A stretch of 64,000 bases of DNA. Origin: Fulvia fulva. Taxonomy: Eukaryota; Ascomycota; Dothideomycetes; Mycosphaerellales; Mycosphaerellaceae. Below, piece after piece: positions 12,331-23,590 of this stretch. The notes under the pieces are model-generated. The model ran no database searches. It was given only the letters and a program-made list of their open reading frames with translations, and was not told the DNA's origin. The position numbers and the translations under genes were made by a program. Numbering within the stretch: the first letter of the stretch is position 1; every line of letters starts with the position of its first letter. Location: the NCBI RefSeq assembly GCF_020509005.1, contig NC_063016.1:1240001-1304000 (forward strand), written 5' to 3'.

Positions 12331-12824
12331 CCCCACCTGGCGCACAGTCCCACCTGGCGCACAGCTTAACCAAAGCCAACTGTTGTCCAGGTGACGCCAG
12401 TCAAGTTTTGATGCGGATTATCTAACCTTAGTGCGAGTGTGGTGTCAGGTGGGATCGTGCAGCACATGGGGAAGACTTCTATCGTGTTTCCAGATAATGG
12501 CCAGAAAGCCGTGCTCTCGTCGATCCAACGCGCTGGCCATGTCCGGGTCCCAACAGAAGTCGTCGTCCGGCTGCTGATACCAGCGAGCGTTTCAAGGCCA
12601 TGCCGTCCATGCCGTCCATGCCGTCTCCACGATGTTTCCACGATGTTTCCCGTCTGCTTGTGAGATACGCACGGCTAGATGCGCGGAGGAACGCGCCAGC
12701 GGCGCCTAACTGCTGTTCCCTAACTGCTGTTCCCTAACTGCTGCAGCCTGCGGTCCTGCGGAGTTGCATCCCTGCTGTCATGCAGAGTGAAGCGGTGAGT
12801 CCCGCTGTGAGTCCCGCTGTGAGC
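12331..12824. repeat. Cluster of short tandem duplications
   Basis: Five independent tandem duplications lie within 500 bp. They are a 17-bp unit twice (CCACCTGGCGCACAGTC type, about 12333-12366), CATGCCGTC three times (about 12600-12626), CACGATGTTTC twice (about 12628-12650), CTAACTGCTGTTCC nearly three times (about 12706-12743) and GTGAGTCCCGCT twice or more (about 12796-12824). The pattern suggests replication slippage. Confidence 0.8.
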
Positions 12825-13522
12825 GAGGAAAGTGCGAATGAAGATAATGTTGGCGATGATAACAGTGAATGCTCAGCAGCTGGTGCAGAGAGAAGAGGGA
12901 GGGGGGCTCGGTGCTCGCCTTCCGTCCTGTAGAACTATCTGGACGCACATGATGAAGATGGCAAGAACATTGAATGGCCCATGGCCCATGAATCGAGAGC
13001 CGATCGGCTATGCAGCTTGACGAAAACCCAGCAAGAAGCACAGGCCATATCACGTGCAAGCATGCCGGCCCTTGGAACTGCCCAGGTTGACTGTCTCACA
13101 ACGACATCGTCTATCGCAGACATCACCCTCGGCTTCACGAGCAGCGCAACGATGATACCGCGTTCTCTCGGCGAAAGAGACGTCATATTGTTCCATGCAG
13201 TCACTCGGCGAACGCCATAGTTCTACCCGGTCTGCGAACCACGTGGGCCGGGGACACTTCTGACGAGCCGGGCACTTCTGATGAGGCTGAGAAGACCAAC
13301 CCACGCACATCACCATTCGTTCAGAGTAACAACCGGGAAGGCAGTACACTGTCCGGCGACCGCATACGTCACGTAGGTCGAGAGCATCAAGTCAAAGGGT
13401 GCACTGGGCCGGTGCGATGCCACATATAACGTCTAAAGTGTTGGCTTGTTCAATCTTCATCCAGCAGCAATCAGCAGCATTTCCACTTCCTCCCAATCTA
13501 CAACTGAAACCCAGCCAGCCAA

Positions 13523-13882
13523 ATGACGATCCAGAGAGTCTACGCCTTCAACGTCCCCAACGAGGAGGACATCCCAGGCATGGTTCAAGCCTACAGAGAC
13601 CTTGCCGAGGAGAACCAGAAGGTGTGCCATACCACTTCGCCCAGCTCATTCCCGCAGATGCTTACGCAGCTCCAGGATGGCGAAAAGTACATCCTCGACA
13701 TCAAGGCTTTCAAGCAAGATGGTGACAAGTTCAACCAAAACTACAACTTTGTCGCAATGACGCAGTTCAAGGATGCCGAGGACATGAAGTTCTACGACAA
13801 CGAGTGCCCAGCTCACCAGAAGCTGAAGGATGTCGGCAAGGGCAAGACCGGCCCACCGCTCATCCTTTTCGGCAACCCATAA
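13523..13882 (+). CDS. Stress-responsive A/B barrel (Dabb) domain protein
   Basis: The frame encodes a small cytosolic protein resembling the fungal Dabb family (PF07876), dimeric alpha/beta-barrel proteins with no settled reaction. Recognisable parts are MTIQRVYAFNVP, DGEKYILDI, AEDMKFYDNECPAHQKL and the terminal GPPLILF. Read straight through it has 119 residues. Bases 13622-13675 form a 54-nt, stop-free stretch with GT and AG ends that inserts 18 residues exactly where the family expects continuity (EENQK then DGEKY). I therefore think it is an in-frame intron and the mature protein has 101 residues. A TATA-like CATATAAC lies about 95 nt upstream. Confidence 0.8.
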   Translation: MTIQRVYAFNVPNEEDIPGMVQAYRDLAEENQKVCHTTSPSSFPQMLTQLQDGEKYILDIKAFKQDGDKFNQNYNFVAMTQFKDAEDMKFYDNECPAHQKLKDVGKGKTGPPLILFGNP

Positions 13883-15684
13883 AGAGCTAGTCTGGCGTGA
13901 TGAGGTGATACGGAGTTACAGTCGTTACGTTACAAGCGAGGCGTGTAAGATGAGGTTATACCCAATTCAACAATCTAGCATGATGGAAAGCGAAGGAGTT
14001 CAACGATACTTTGTGTAGAGATCTTGGCTGCTACGATATAGCTTTGTACGCTATTTTGCAGCAACTCGTGTCGCCCCTGGCCAAGGTCCCTGCTCTTTGC
14101 AATGCTGAAGTGCACACGGTGCTTGAAGCGGCCCTATCTTCCGTACAGTACGAACTGTGACCAGCTTTGGGGTCTCCCCACAATCTGGGCAGTTCGCTAC
14201 ACTCACGACATCTGTGTAGGCAGGACGATCTCATGCCGGGACCTTACACACCACATGGCAAAAGTACAACAGAGACGAGCTGAAGTACAGCAGCAATACC
14301 ACGACCCATCACCACGATACCCAGATCGCTGGACTCGCGACATCACGCTCATACTAGCCCGTACTACCTGTACACCTACCAACAACTCAGCAAGTGAAGT
14401 CTGATTTGCCTCGTTTCTCAAACGTTTCACTCGTCACGGCAGGGAAAACGCCACCGCCACCCGCTCGACATACCGACAGACACCGATCGACCACCCGCGC
14501 AGAGATGGAGATGCCGAGGGAAGCCACCCGATCGAAATCTGATCTGATCTCATCCGACCACACCCTTCTCGATTGCTTCACAGCATGCTGCACACTCGGC
14601 TACTGAGGTAACGCCCGATACGCCCATAAGCTTATGCGTGTATGTACACGCCGAGATGCTCATAGCACAAGATCGGAGCCGCAACGCCTTCTGGGATACG
14701 GCGTGTTAAGAGCAGCTGAAGCATCGGATCGGATCTGGTATTGAACGATTAGATCGATGGTGCGGCTTCACGGCATTTTGTATGTTCGGCTCGTTGGATG
14801 GTACGGCAGTCCTCCGGAGCGGTTTCCAGCGATCAGGTTCGAAGCCTAGGAGCTCACGCTTCGTGCTGTCAACACTGACGTTCTAGCACAAGATCGGAGC
14901 CTCAAGCTTGCTTGTCCAGAGCAAGGGCTTTGGTCAAGGTTCATTGGCCCCGAACGCGTCGTGTTCCTCCCGCGAGAACATCGTTGCTTAGACCGTCCGA
15001 CGGGCCAGAGCGATGCTTGGAATCCAGCGACCTATTCGAAGCGCTCGCACATTGCCTTGTCAAATAGCGCCTTGTCACGATAGTTCTTCACACGGAGCTC
15101 TGGCAAACTTCGACCAGTCGTGTAGTGAACCTGTCCAGCATACATCTGATACATTTTACATAAAGACCACGAGCCTCAACACGATCGCTCCATAGCATGG
15201 CCAACCAGGCCGCCTCAATCTGATCTCATGTCATCTCACATCCATCCATCGATACGACCCTCCACCGGCACCACAGCATTCTGCACGTTCGGCTACTCCA
15301 ATAACACAACACAACTCCAGGGAGCACTAACAAGCAAAGATGCCCAACCTCACACCAAGATTCACTCCAGCCGTCATCGCCGCAGGCCGTCAATGGCGAC
15401 CAAGCCATCAGATCTCCTCAACAACGATAGCAGCCTCAATCGAACCACAACATCCTGCAGATTCGCCTACGTCGAAGGTACGGCAGATCTCCTGCACGAC
15501 ATTCGGGAATCTGATGACATCTGCACGACATCGTAAGTATAGATGCCCAATGTCATACTGCAGCACCTCACCACAGAGCCTCAAAGCATTGCCGTGGACC
15601 GCGATATCAGATCATGAGAACCGAAATCGAGGTCGTATCATGGTCATCTCGCATTGTATACTGTGCTACCTTATCCTGCGCAGT
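13883..15684. other. Spacer, no supported gene
   Basis: Plus-strand frames up to 207 codons (15340-15963) run into the antisense of the chloride channel and look non-coding. No motif, signal peptide or splice-linked exon set was found in these 1.8 kb. Confidence 0.5.
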
Positions 15685-18369
15685 CTACCCGTCACCACCT
15701 CTCTCGTCTCGGTCATCTCGGTCATCTCGGTCATAGCCATCCCCACGATGGTGACTCCCAAGCAGTCCCGCCTCATCCTCTCTCCCCTCAACCTCTTCCC
15801 TCAATGCGCCAGCTCCAGATCCAAGCTTCGCATCTTCGCCCTCATTCAGCACATACCACAGATCCTTCTTCGTGAGAAGTCCGGCCAGCGTACCTCGATG
15901 CGTGAACACAATATATCTCAAACCCAGCTTCTGGAACATCTCATTCGTAAGCTGCAAGCTTGATCGCGCGTTCAGCGTCACAGGCGTCTGGTCCATCCAG
16001 GGTCGGAGATCAAGCGTGACCGTCGGGTCGGCTAGTGGTTGATGCTGGAAGAAGCACCCTGTCGTAGTGGGAAGAGATCTTCCCGTCGACGTAGCAGCGT
16101 CGAGAGCGTACTGCAGTTCGGTCCTCGAGATGTAGCCTAGCAGGATAGCTTCGCGGGTATCACTGATGACGGGAAAGCCTCGAAAGCGATGCTCTTGCAA
16201 GAGTTCGCGGAGACTTTCAATGGTGTGGCCAGAGGCTATGATGCAGACTAGGTCGTCGAAGCGAGTCATGATCTGATTGATGGGTACATCAGGGACTGGT
16301 GTGTCGTCTTTGTTGTCAAGGAAGGGGTAGCCCTGGAAGTGAATCCAGCTTTCGTAGATGCCACGTTTGCCAAATGCGTCGGCGATCCATTTGGCTAGCA
16401 TGACTGCGACCATGATCGGTAGGACGTAGGTCAAGGCGCCGGTGAGCTCGAACATGATGACCACGATCGAGACAGTCATTCGCGTTGCTCCTGCAAGTGC
16501 GGAAGCAGCGCCGATGACAGCGTAGGTTCCGGGCGTTACACATGGTATGTCAGGCTCACAGGCTGCGAAGAAGATCCACTTCGGGTGATTCTGTACCCAG
16601 ACTTCCATGACGAGGCCGACCACACGCCCATAGAGTGCGCCGACAGTCATGGAAGGGAGCAAGATTCCGGCCGGGATCTGAAGACCGAATGTGACGCTCG
16701 TCAAGACGAAGCCAATTGCAGATGAGGTGAGGAGTATGAAGATGACGCCGGTGTTAGCAACGCCTGACTTGCATAGCCCAAGGAAGTCATCTGCAATGTC
16801 TCGACATTCTGCAAAGAGGTACTCGACAAGCTCGCTGGACTGAGCTCGCGCGAATGTGATCGGAAAGCTGACGATGGCCGTGATGAGTGCCACGACGACC
16901 ACCTCCAAGACTGGACGCTTGTGAAACAGATACCTGGTGGAAGAGCGGCAAGCTGCGACGCGCATATTGAGTTGGATGAACAGACCGCCGTAAAGACCTC
17001 CAAGTATGCCGATGACAGCGAAAGGGACGAGTTCAAAGGCATGCCAGCCGCTGTGGTAGGTCACCTGGAACAAGACAAGCTGGCCCGTCCTGAAGGGGTC
17101 GAATGCTTGCAAGGTGACAGCTGCGACCATTGCGCAGACGAAAGATGCCCACATAGTCTTGTCTGGAAAATAGTAGGACAGTGCTTCAAGCGAGAACAGC
17201 ACACCACCGAGAGGAGCACCGAAGGCGACGGAAATGCCACTCGCTGCAGCTGCCGCCAGCACTTCTCTCTTTCGAGCTTCGTTGCTATTGATGGGCTCGA
17301 ACAGCTTCATGAAGATAGCAGCGCAGCAACACGCAACGTGCACCAGCGGGCCTTCCTTGCCGAGCCACATACCGGATGCCACTGCGAGACACAGACCAAG
17401 CGATTTGACGAGGAGTGTCCAAGGTCCCAGGAAGCGCTGAATGACGAAGCCTCCAAGGACTGTCTTGATTTCCGGAATGCCACTCTGCTTTGCATAGATG
17501 GAGTACTTGTTGACCAGCAAGCTCGCACAGCTAGCGAACAAGACGGAGAAGACGACGAACAGGATGTACTCGACAATGTAGCTGCCGCCCTTGTTCGTAA
17601 TGCCCATGTGTGCGCTCCAGGTGTTCCAATCGGCACATTCCGAATAGCTGTTGATCTGCCAGCAGCAGAAGACCTTGTTCAGGTAGAACTTGCCTCCATT
17701 CTCGACATTACTGCAGACACCCTGCTTCAGATCGCCCAGCCAGTCGCTGGTCACATCGATGAATGCAGCTATACAGCCCACTGCTATGCCTGTTGCGACC
17801 AGAATCCACCAGATCTGGCTTGCATCTACTACAATGCGGAGCTGAGCGAATAGCCCAGATGCATTCGTAGCCAACTGTCGTATTCGCGTGCGTTCTTTCC
17901 CGTACTCATAGATCCAATCGATAGCAGTGAGATCGTCGTAGCCCACTCGTCTACCCGGACCTTCCACGTACCAGTCCAGAGTGGCCGGATCTTTCGCGCC
18001 TTCGCTGTTGAGTCCGGCGTCGGTTGGCGCATTCAGGCAATTCAAGACGGTGTTCGGTGTGGGTTGCAGACTGAAGCCGGCGCGACCTCGTGGTCGAGGT
18101 GAGCTGCCATTCGGCCTTGGTGAGGGTGTCGCTCTTGGAGTGCTGTTGAACGAGGCAGGCAGGAAGCGCGATGCTAGCGATGGCTGTTCAGCCTTATGCT
18201 TTCGCTTGAACGATAGGCCATCGTCTAGGCCGTGCAGCGGATCCTTGGCCAGCAGCTCGTCGTTGTGAAGGTCAAGTCCATCGTCGGACTCGTCGTCGTT
18301 CGGCGGAGTGCGGCTGGAGGAAGCTAGGGCGGGCGCATTCGGCGAGCGACTGGAGGAGGAACTGGACAT
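15685..18369 (-). CDS. ClC-family voltage-gated chloride channel / exchanger
   Basis: A single uninterrupted exon of 894 residues starting at MSSSSSSRSPN. The frame is open further upstream to 18573, but that part reads a pyrimidine-rich leader (LSLSLSLS) and is probably 5' UTR. Residues 1 to about 130 are low-complexity cytosolic. The transmembrane core then carries the ClC signatures SGIPE (in YAKQSGIPEIKT), GKEGPLVH with the gating glutamate, and GALYGR after GIFILL-type helices. Two C-terminal CBS-type segments follow (QIMTRFDDLVCI; LRYIVFTHRGTLAGLL). The extreme C-terminus is a short Arg/Asp repeat. It resembles the Gef1/ClC-3 branch, which moves chloride (usually as 2Cl-/H+ exchange) across endomembranes and supports copper/iron loading and pH. 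It is divergent from CCT8. Confidence 0.93.
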   Translation of the reverse strand: MSSSSSSRSPNAPALASSSRTPPNDDESDDGLDLHNDELLAKDPLHGLDDGLSFKRKHKAEQPSLASRFLPASFNSTPRATPSPRPNGSSPRPRGRAGFSLQPTPNTVLNCLNAPTDAGLNSEGAKDPATLDWYVEGPGRRVGYDDLTAIDWIYEYGKERTRIRQLATNASGLFAQLRIVVDASQIWWILVATGIAVGCIAAFIDVTSDWLGDLKQGVCSNVENGGKFYLNKVFCCWQINSYSECADWNTWSAHMGITNKGGSYIVEYILFVVFSVLFASCASLLVNKYSIYAKQSGIPEIKTVLGGFVIQRFLGPWTLLVKSLGLCLAVASGMWLGKEGPLVHVACCCAAIFMKLFEPINSNEARKREVLAAAAASGISVAFGAPLGGVLFSLEALSYYFPDKTMWASFVCAMVAAVTLQAFDPFRTGQLVLFQVTYHSGWHAFELVPFAVIGILGGLYGGLFIQLNMRVAACRSSTRYLFHKRPVLEVVVVALITAIVSFPITFARAQSSELVEYLFAECRDIADDFLGLCKSGVANTGVIFILLTSSAIGFVLTSVTFGLQIPAGILLPSMTVGALYGRVVGLVMEVWVQNHPKWIFFAACEPDIPCVTPGTYAVIGAASALAGATRMTVSIVVIMFELTGALTYVLPIMVAVMLAKWIADAFGKRGIYESWIHFQGYPFLDNKDDTPVPDVPINQIMTRFDDLVCIIASGHTIESLRELLQEHRFRGFPVISDTREAILLGYISRTELQYALDAATSTGRSLPTTTGCFFQHQPLADPTVTLDLRPWMDQTPVTLNARSSLQLTNEMFQKLGLRYIVFTHRGTLAGLLTKKDLWYVLNEGEDAKLGSGAGALREEVEGREDEAGLLGSHHRGDGYDRDDRDDRDERGGDG

Positions 18370-18696
18370 GAGGCTGCATAAAGTGCAAGCAGGATCTAAT
18401 ATACATGTAGCAAGGAAGGAAAGGGAAAGGGAAAGCGAAAGCGAAAGGAGAGTGTGGGCGCAAGCGTGTGAGGCTGCGGTGGCAATGTGGCTGAGAGCGC
18501 ATTCAAGCATCACCGCTTCTGGGGTCCAAAGCTGAAACTCGGCCGACTTGCCCGCGTCGAATTGCTCCTCCAAAACGCGTTCACAAAAATCACGACCAAC
18601 GGCATATCACAGACAGCCTGCACACGACCACTATACCACCATACCACCAGTAGACACATTGACCGACACATCACTGCTGACTAGACGGACACCACC
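18370..18696. promoter_or_regulatory. Shared divergent promoter of the ClC channel and CCT8
   Basis: Only 327 bp separate the two start codons, so the genes must share this intergenic promoter. It contains a purine/pyrimidine-biased tract (GGAAAGGGAAAGCGAAAGCG near 18419-18450) on the channel side. No specific factor site was identified. Confidence 0.6.
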
Positions 18697-20453
18697 ATGT
18701 CGCTCTCGATCCCGGGCGCACCGAATGCAGGCCTGTTCAAGCAAGGATACCAGAAGTATGCCTAGTAGACCACCAAACAGCTACATGCAATCTTGTACTG
18801 ACAACATACAGCTACGACTCCGAAGATGGCGCCGTCATTCGCAACATCGACGCTTGCCGGACGATCGCCTCGACGGTACAGACTTCGCTTGGACCATATG
18901 GCCGAAACAAGATTGTCATCAACCACCTTCAGAAGATGATCCTCACAAACGATGCAGCCACCATTCTCAGAGAACTCGATGTCGTTCACCCCGCAGCAAA
19001 GCTCCTGGTCATGGCATCACAACAGCAAGAGGCAGAGATGGGTGACGCCACAAACATGGTCATTGTGTTGGCTGGTGAGCTGTTGAAAAAGGCAGAAGAG
19101 CTGGTGAGGATGGGTCTGAAGACGAGCGAAATCAATCAGGGCTACGAGAAGGCTGGCAAGTTTGCCCTTGAAGCACTGGAAGACTTGGAGATCGACAGAC
19201 TACAGGACATTCGAAGCCAGAGCGATCTGGCCAAGGCAATCCGAACAGTCGTTGGCGCAAAGCAGGCAGGATCCGAGGACTTCCTTGCAGAGATGGTCGC
19301 AGAAGCCGTGCTCGCTGTCTTACCGAAGAACCCATACAATTTCAACGTCGACAACATTCGGGTGGTCAAGATCATGGGTGGATCATTAGAGCAGTCGAAG
19401 GTGGTCAAGGGCATGGTCTTTGGCCGTTCACCAGATGGCACAGTAACCAAAGCATCGAAAGCAAAGGTCGGTGTCTTCAGCTGCCCGATCGATATCTCAC
19501 AGACCGAGACCAAGGGTACAGTACTCCTCAAGAATGCCAAGGAGCTCGCAAGCTTCTCCAAGGGCGAGGAGCAGCAGATGGAGACCACAATCAAGGAGCT
19601 GCACGACTCGGGCATTCGTGTCGTTGTGGCAGGTGCGACAGTCGGCGAGCTCGCCATGCACTACCTCAACCGCTTCGGGATCCTCGTCATCAAGGTCTTG
19701 TCGAAGTTTGAGCTCAGGCGGCTATGCAGAGTCGTTGGTGCAACACCTCTCGCTCGTCTTGGCGCACCTATGCCTGACGAGATGGGGAATGTTGATGTTG
19801 TGGAGGCGCTCGAGATTGGTGGTGACCGCGTGACAGTATTCAGACAGGAGAACGAGCAGACCCGAACCGCGACACTTGTACTACGAGGAGCAACGCAGAA
19901 CCACCTGGACGATGTCGAGCGAGCAGTGGACGATGGTGTCAACGTTTTCAAGGCCATCACTCGAGACCCTCGATTAGTAGCAGGAGCAGGTGCCGCCGAG
20001 ATGCAACTCATCGAGCGCATCACAGCACTTGCTGACAGGACTTCCGGCCTTGCACAGTACGCGATACGGAAATATGCCGAAGCTTTCGAAGTCATCCCAA
20101 GAACACTTGCCGAGAGTGCGGGTCTGGACGCAACCGAAGTTCTTGCAAAGCTCTACACCGCACATCACACAACACAAACACAGAAGACGAACGGCACCAC
20201 AGAGGACTCGAGCGAAGACGAGGAGGATGTGCCTACCATCGGTGTAGACCTCGATACCAGCAGTGGCCAAGGTGATGGCACTCTCGATGCAGCGGATGAG
20301 GGCATCTTGGACCTCATGATCCCCAAGTCATGGGCTATCAAGCTAGCTACTGAAGCCGCCAGAACTGTGTTAAGCGTCGATCAGATCATTGTCGCTCGAC
20401 AAGCTGGTGGACCCAAGCCGCCTGGACCAAACCCCAACTGGGATGAGGACTGA
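18697..20453 (+). CDS. CCT8: T-complex protein 1 subunit theta (CCT8)
   Basis: Exon 1 is 18697-18755 (MSLSIPGAPNAGLFKQGYQ) and exon 2 is 18812-20453, separated by a 56-nt intron (GTATGCC ... ATACAG). The product has 566 residues, the expected size. Group II chaperonin motifs are clear: LGPYGRNKIVINHLQK, LTNDAATILREL, the ATPase-associated EMGDATNMVIVLAGELL, LRGATQNHLDDVERAVDD and GAGAAEMQLIERI. Theta is one of eight subunits of the cytosolic CCT/TRiC ring that folds actin, tubulin and other proteins. The C-terminus (VDQIIVARQAGGPKPP) is typical of this subunit. Confidence 0.96.
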
Positions 20454-20827
20454 TCAACGAGACACGGAATGTATGCACGAAAAGGTGTCGGCAGGACTGG
20501 TATGTAGCTATACCCCTTTGCACTTTGTAGAACCAATGCGAAAGCAGGACTCGGCTGAGCCGACATTGACTCGACGATCAGCATGTGCACATCTCCTCTC
20601 TCACTGTGTCAATCTCGTTAGGCAAGGTAGGACAAGCTGTTACCCTGCTCGGCGGTTCTGCACGAGCTCCACTGCCCTCGCGCTGCAGGACGGCCCCCAT
20701 CTGACGCACGATCCACCGCCGAAGCGAGTGGCGCTCAACAAATATATGCAGCGAGCTGCCTCCGGTGACCAGCTTGCAAGCAACATCTTCGTATGTTCTT
20801 TGACTAAACACAACCCACCCTTAGGCC
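20454..20827. other. Spacer between CCT8 and the P450 gene
   Basis: Holds the CCT8 3' region and the P450 promoter. The CCT8 frame closes at 20453 and no other gene is evident. Confidence 0.6.
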
Positions 20828-22519
20828 ATGATATCGCCCAGCGCATTGACGATTGCGCTCCTCATCCCCTTCCTCTCCGCCGCTATCTACAAAGTCCTCT
20901 ACAACTGGTATTGGCACCCTCTCGCAAAATTCCAGGGACCATGGTACGCGACAGCGACATCTCTAACAGACGCCCTCATCTCCGTAAGCAGAAAGGAGTC
21001 ACAATGGCTCATGATGTTGACGAAACAATATGACACAACCATACCCATCCGTATCGCGCCGACGATGCTCATGTTCCCTCAACCTGCGGCACTGAAGCAG
21101 ATTTACTGGAATGGTGAGATGAATACTAAAGCGGAAGTCACTGGGACGGGAGTACTAGGCCCCGAGCATCTTGCTACCACTTTGGATCCGGAGCGGCATC
21201 GACAGTTGAGGAAAGCGCTGGGTGGACCGCATTGGAGTATTGGGGCGTTGAAGAAGAATTGGGAGGGGAGGATTGATGAGCATATCCTGTTGCTTGTGGA
21301 GAAGTTGCAGGAGAAGGAGGGCGAAGAGGTTTTGATTTCTGATAAGCTGGCGTACGTGCTGCCCAGTAGACCCGACTCGCTCAAAGGAGCTGATCATTAC
21401 ACAGTGGCTTCGCCGCCGACATCATGACGATCCTCTCCTTCTCCAAACCATGGGGCTTCGTGCAGAACGACCGAGACGAGAGGGGCTTCCTCGAAGCATG
21501 GCGAGCAGGTCTAGACTGGTTCGGCTTCGTCGGGCGCTGGAAATGGTTTCGTGATAATGTCCTCAAGAACCCGTGCCTGGGACCCTACTGCCTTCCCTCC
21601 ATGACCGATAAAAGCGGCAACGGATACCTCTCCTTCCAAGCAGACCGTATGGTCCGCGAGAGGGAAGAGCTGATGGCGGCTGAAGGCGACAACTTCCACA
21701 TGGAGCAGCTGGACTTCTTGCAGTAGTAAGTCGAAGCTCCCTTATCGCAGACAACAACAAGCCTCAACATTCTAACATCACCATCCCCACAGCTCCCTCA
21801 ACGCCACAACCCCAGCACCTCTAACACCACCCCAACGCCGTGCCCACGCCACGCTCCTAATCCAAGCCGGCGCCGACACAACCGGCACAGCCCTCGGCAG
21901 TACCCTCGGCTTCATCCTCCCCCGGCCTCCCGTCCTGGCCAAATGCCTCGCCGAACTCACCACCGCCTCCCAATCAAACTTCCTCAGCACACCCATCTCC
22001 TACCACGAAAGCACCAACCACCTCCCCTACATGCAGGCCTGCATCAAAGAGTCCCTCCGCCTACAGCCCCCCGCGTCGAACCTGTTCGCAAGGGTCGTGC
22101 CGCCTGGTGGGAGAGAGATTTGTGGGATTTGGATTCCTGGGGGCGTGGAGGTGACGAGTGTAGCGTATGTTGTGCAGCGGGATCCAGTGCTGTACGGTCC
22201 TGATCCGGAAGTGTTCAGGCCGGAGCGGTGGCTCGAGTGCGGCGAGGAGAGGAGGGCGGAGATGGAGGGTGCACAATTCGTGTTCTCGATAGGGGCTAGG
22301 GTATGTTTAGGACGGGATGTTGCGTTGATGGAGCTGGGAAAGGTGATTCCTGAGGTGAGTTCGTTTGTGATTTCGGGGGATGAGGGGGTCGTGCTGATTT
22401 TGAGGCAGTTGATCAGGCAGTTTGAGATGGAGGTTGTGAGGGCTGGGGAGTATGTTGTGGCTGGTGGGGTGGCTTATAATAGGGATTCCTGGGTGAGGGT
22501 TGAGAAGAGAAGGCACTGA
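20828..22519 (+). CDS. Cytochrome P450 monooxygenase (pisatin-demethylase / benzoate-hydroxylase-like)
   Basis: Four exons in phase: 20828-21351, 21405-21725, 21793-22354 and 22409-22519, giving 505 residues. An N-terminal membrane anchor (SALTIALLIPFLSAAIYKVL) precedes WYWHPLAKFQGPW. Conserved P450 parts follow: helix I AGADTTG, helix K KESLRLQP (ExxR), the PERW segment and the haem loop FSIGARVCLG with its axial Cys. The last intron (22355-22408, GTGAGT ... GGCAG) is 54 nt and stop-free, so the frame also reads straight through; family alignment favours splicing (VIPE then LIRQFEMEVV). P450s of this group are ER-bound and oxidise phenolics, phytoalexins or secondary metabolites. The substrate is unknown. 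Base composition is uneven: exon 3 is C-rich, while the haem-loop half is G-rich. Confidence 0.93.
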
Positions 22520-22657
22520 TGCTATAGTGGCAGCCGTCGGTACTCCGTCTAAATTCCTCTGCCCAGCCCCACCAGCAATCCCGGCTTCAATCGCTCCCAT
22601 TCTCGCGTACGCTATCTCCTCATCTCGCTCGTCGGTCCATCGATCTGTAGCGCACCA

Positions 22658-22946
22658 TCAATACCGCGTAACGTCAGGGTGCCGCTTTTCTCTGTAGGCT
22701 TTGTCCAGGATACCCTCTGCGAATTCCCAATCGTCCCCTGTGATGGTGTTCGCTAGTGAGTCTTCGTTCTCGGATGCTATTCCATGGTCCAACCTGGTCC
22801 AGGCATCTCGGTCCTTCAGAATGTGTTGTCTGTCAAGCTCGTCATGGCTAATCTTCATGAAGTCACTTATCCAGACTTCTCGCGAAGTGGCTGCACGAGC
22901 GAACGAAGTCTTCGCTCGGAAGAGCTGTCAGGCTAGCTGAACTCAT
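22658..22946 (-). pseudogene. Small orphan ORF split by a frame change
   Basis: A frame starting at 22946 (MSSASLTALPSEDFVRSC...ARSLDK) stops at TGA near 22865. A second frame runs from there through WISDFMKISHDELDRQHILK to a stop at 22658. Both read like ordinary acidic, non-repetitive protein. The joint lies at CTGGATAAGTGACTTC: loss of one copy of a tandem TGGATAAG would explain the shift. No good intron fits. The function is unknown and I know no homologue. Confidence 0.3.
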
Positions 22947-23491
22947 CGTGAGCGATGTGTTCAAGAGTACATGTAGTAGTGGTGAGAAAGAAGCATTTAT
23001 GCATGGATGCGTCCGTGACTCGTGAGTCCTTTGCAGGAGTCGTCAACATCCATGGATGCAAGCATTCTGGCTCGTACATAAATTACGGCCGTAGACGATG
23101 CCTTGCCTTGCCAGGGACAGATCCGGATCTCCTTCCCAGATACCGACAACGCCGATCCTTCGGCGCTGACGACCACCGACTGCAGTCTGCAGCGTCTTGA
23201 TCAGCACAAAGCACTACTGGACGTATCGTGCCGCAGTACCGTACATGTAGCTGCTGATACGCTCGTCGAGTGCTGTAGCCGACCTCGCAAACGTATCTCG
23301 GCCTGTCTCGATAACTTCGGCTAAGTACCGACAGCTCGCCCTGCAGCACACATGTCACACGAGCGTGACGAGCTTCTTCCATGACATTGGTGGGGTACGT
23401 GATGATGAAAGTGGGCAGGTACATGTATGAACGAGCAGTCCGAGCATTATTGGGCCAGCCCAAAAGATTTTTGGTCCTTTGACGGCACTGC

Positions 23492-23498
23492 TATATAT
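23492..23498 (+). promoter_or_regulatory. TATA-like element upstream of the dienelactone hydrolase
   Basis: TATATAT-type sequence (CTATATATTG) about 95 nt upstream of the ATG at 23591, a plausible core-promoter position. Confidence 0.35.
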
Positions 23499-23590
23499 TG
23501 TGTCAATCTCCTCGTGCCAGGTTGTCGGTTCTCTGTACTGCACCTCTAATACAGCCCTATACCATAGTTTCACATCCACCCACCCTTAAT

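Larger units (their letters stand above)
10638..13522. other. Repeat-rich spacer
   Basis: Apart from the weak membrane-protein candidate, I recognise no gene in this 2.9 kb. Frames up to 141 codons occur (for example 11944-12369 plus) but are rich in Ser, Arg, His and Cys without domain motifs. The 12.3-12.8 kb part holds several short tandem duplications. Confidence 0.45.
22520..23590. other. Spacer holding a split small ORF
   Basis: Between the P450 and the dienelactone hydrolase I see only the split minus-strand frames at 22658-22946 and a TATA-like element near 23492. The remaining frames are short and without motifs. Confidence 0.5.

Noticed and set aside
16921..17853. 310-codon frame antisense to the chloride channel
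   Set aside because: Shadow; the ClC signatures fix the coding strand.
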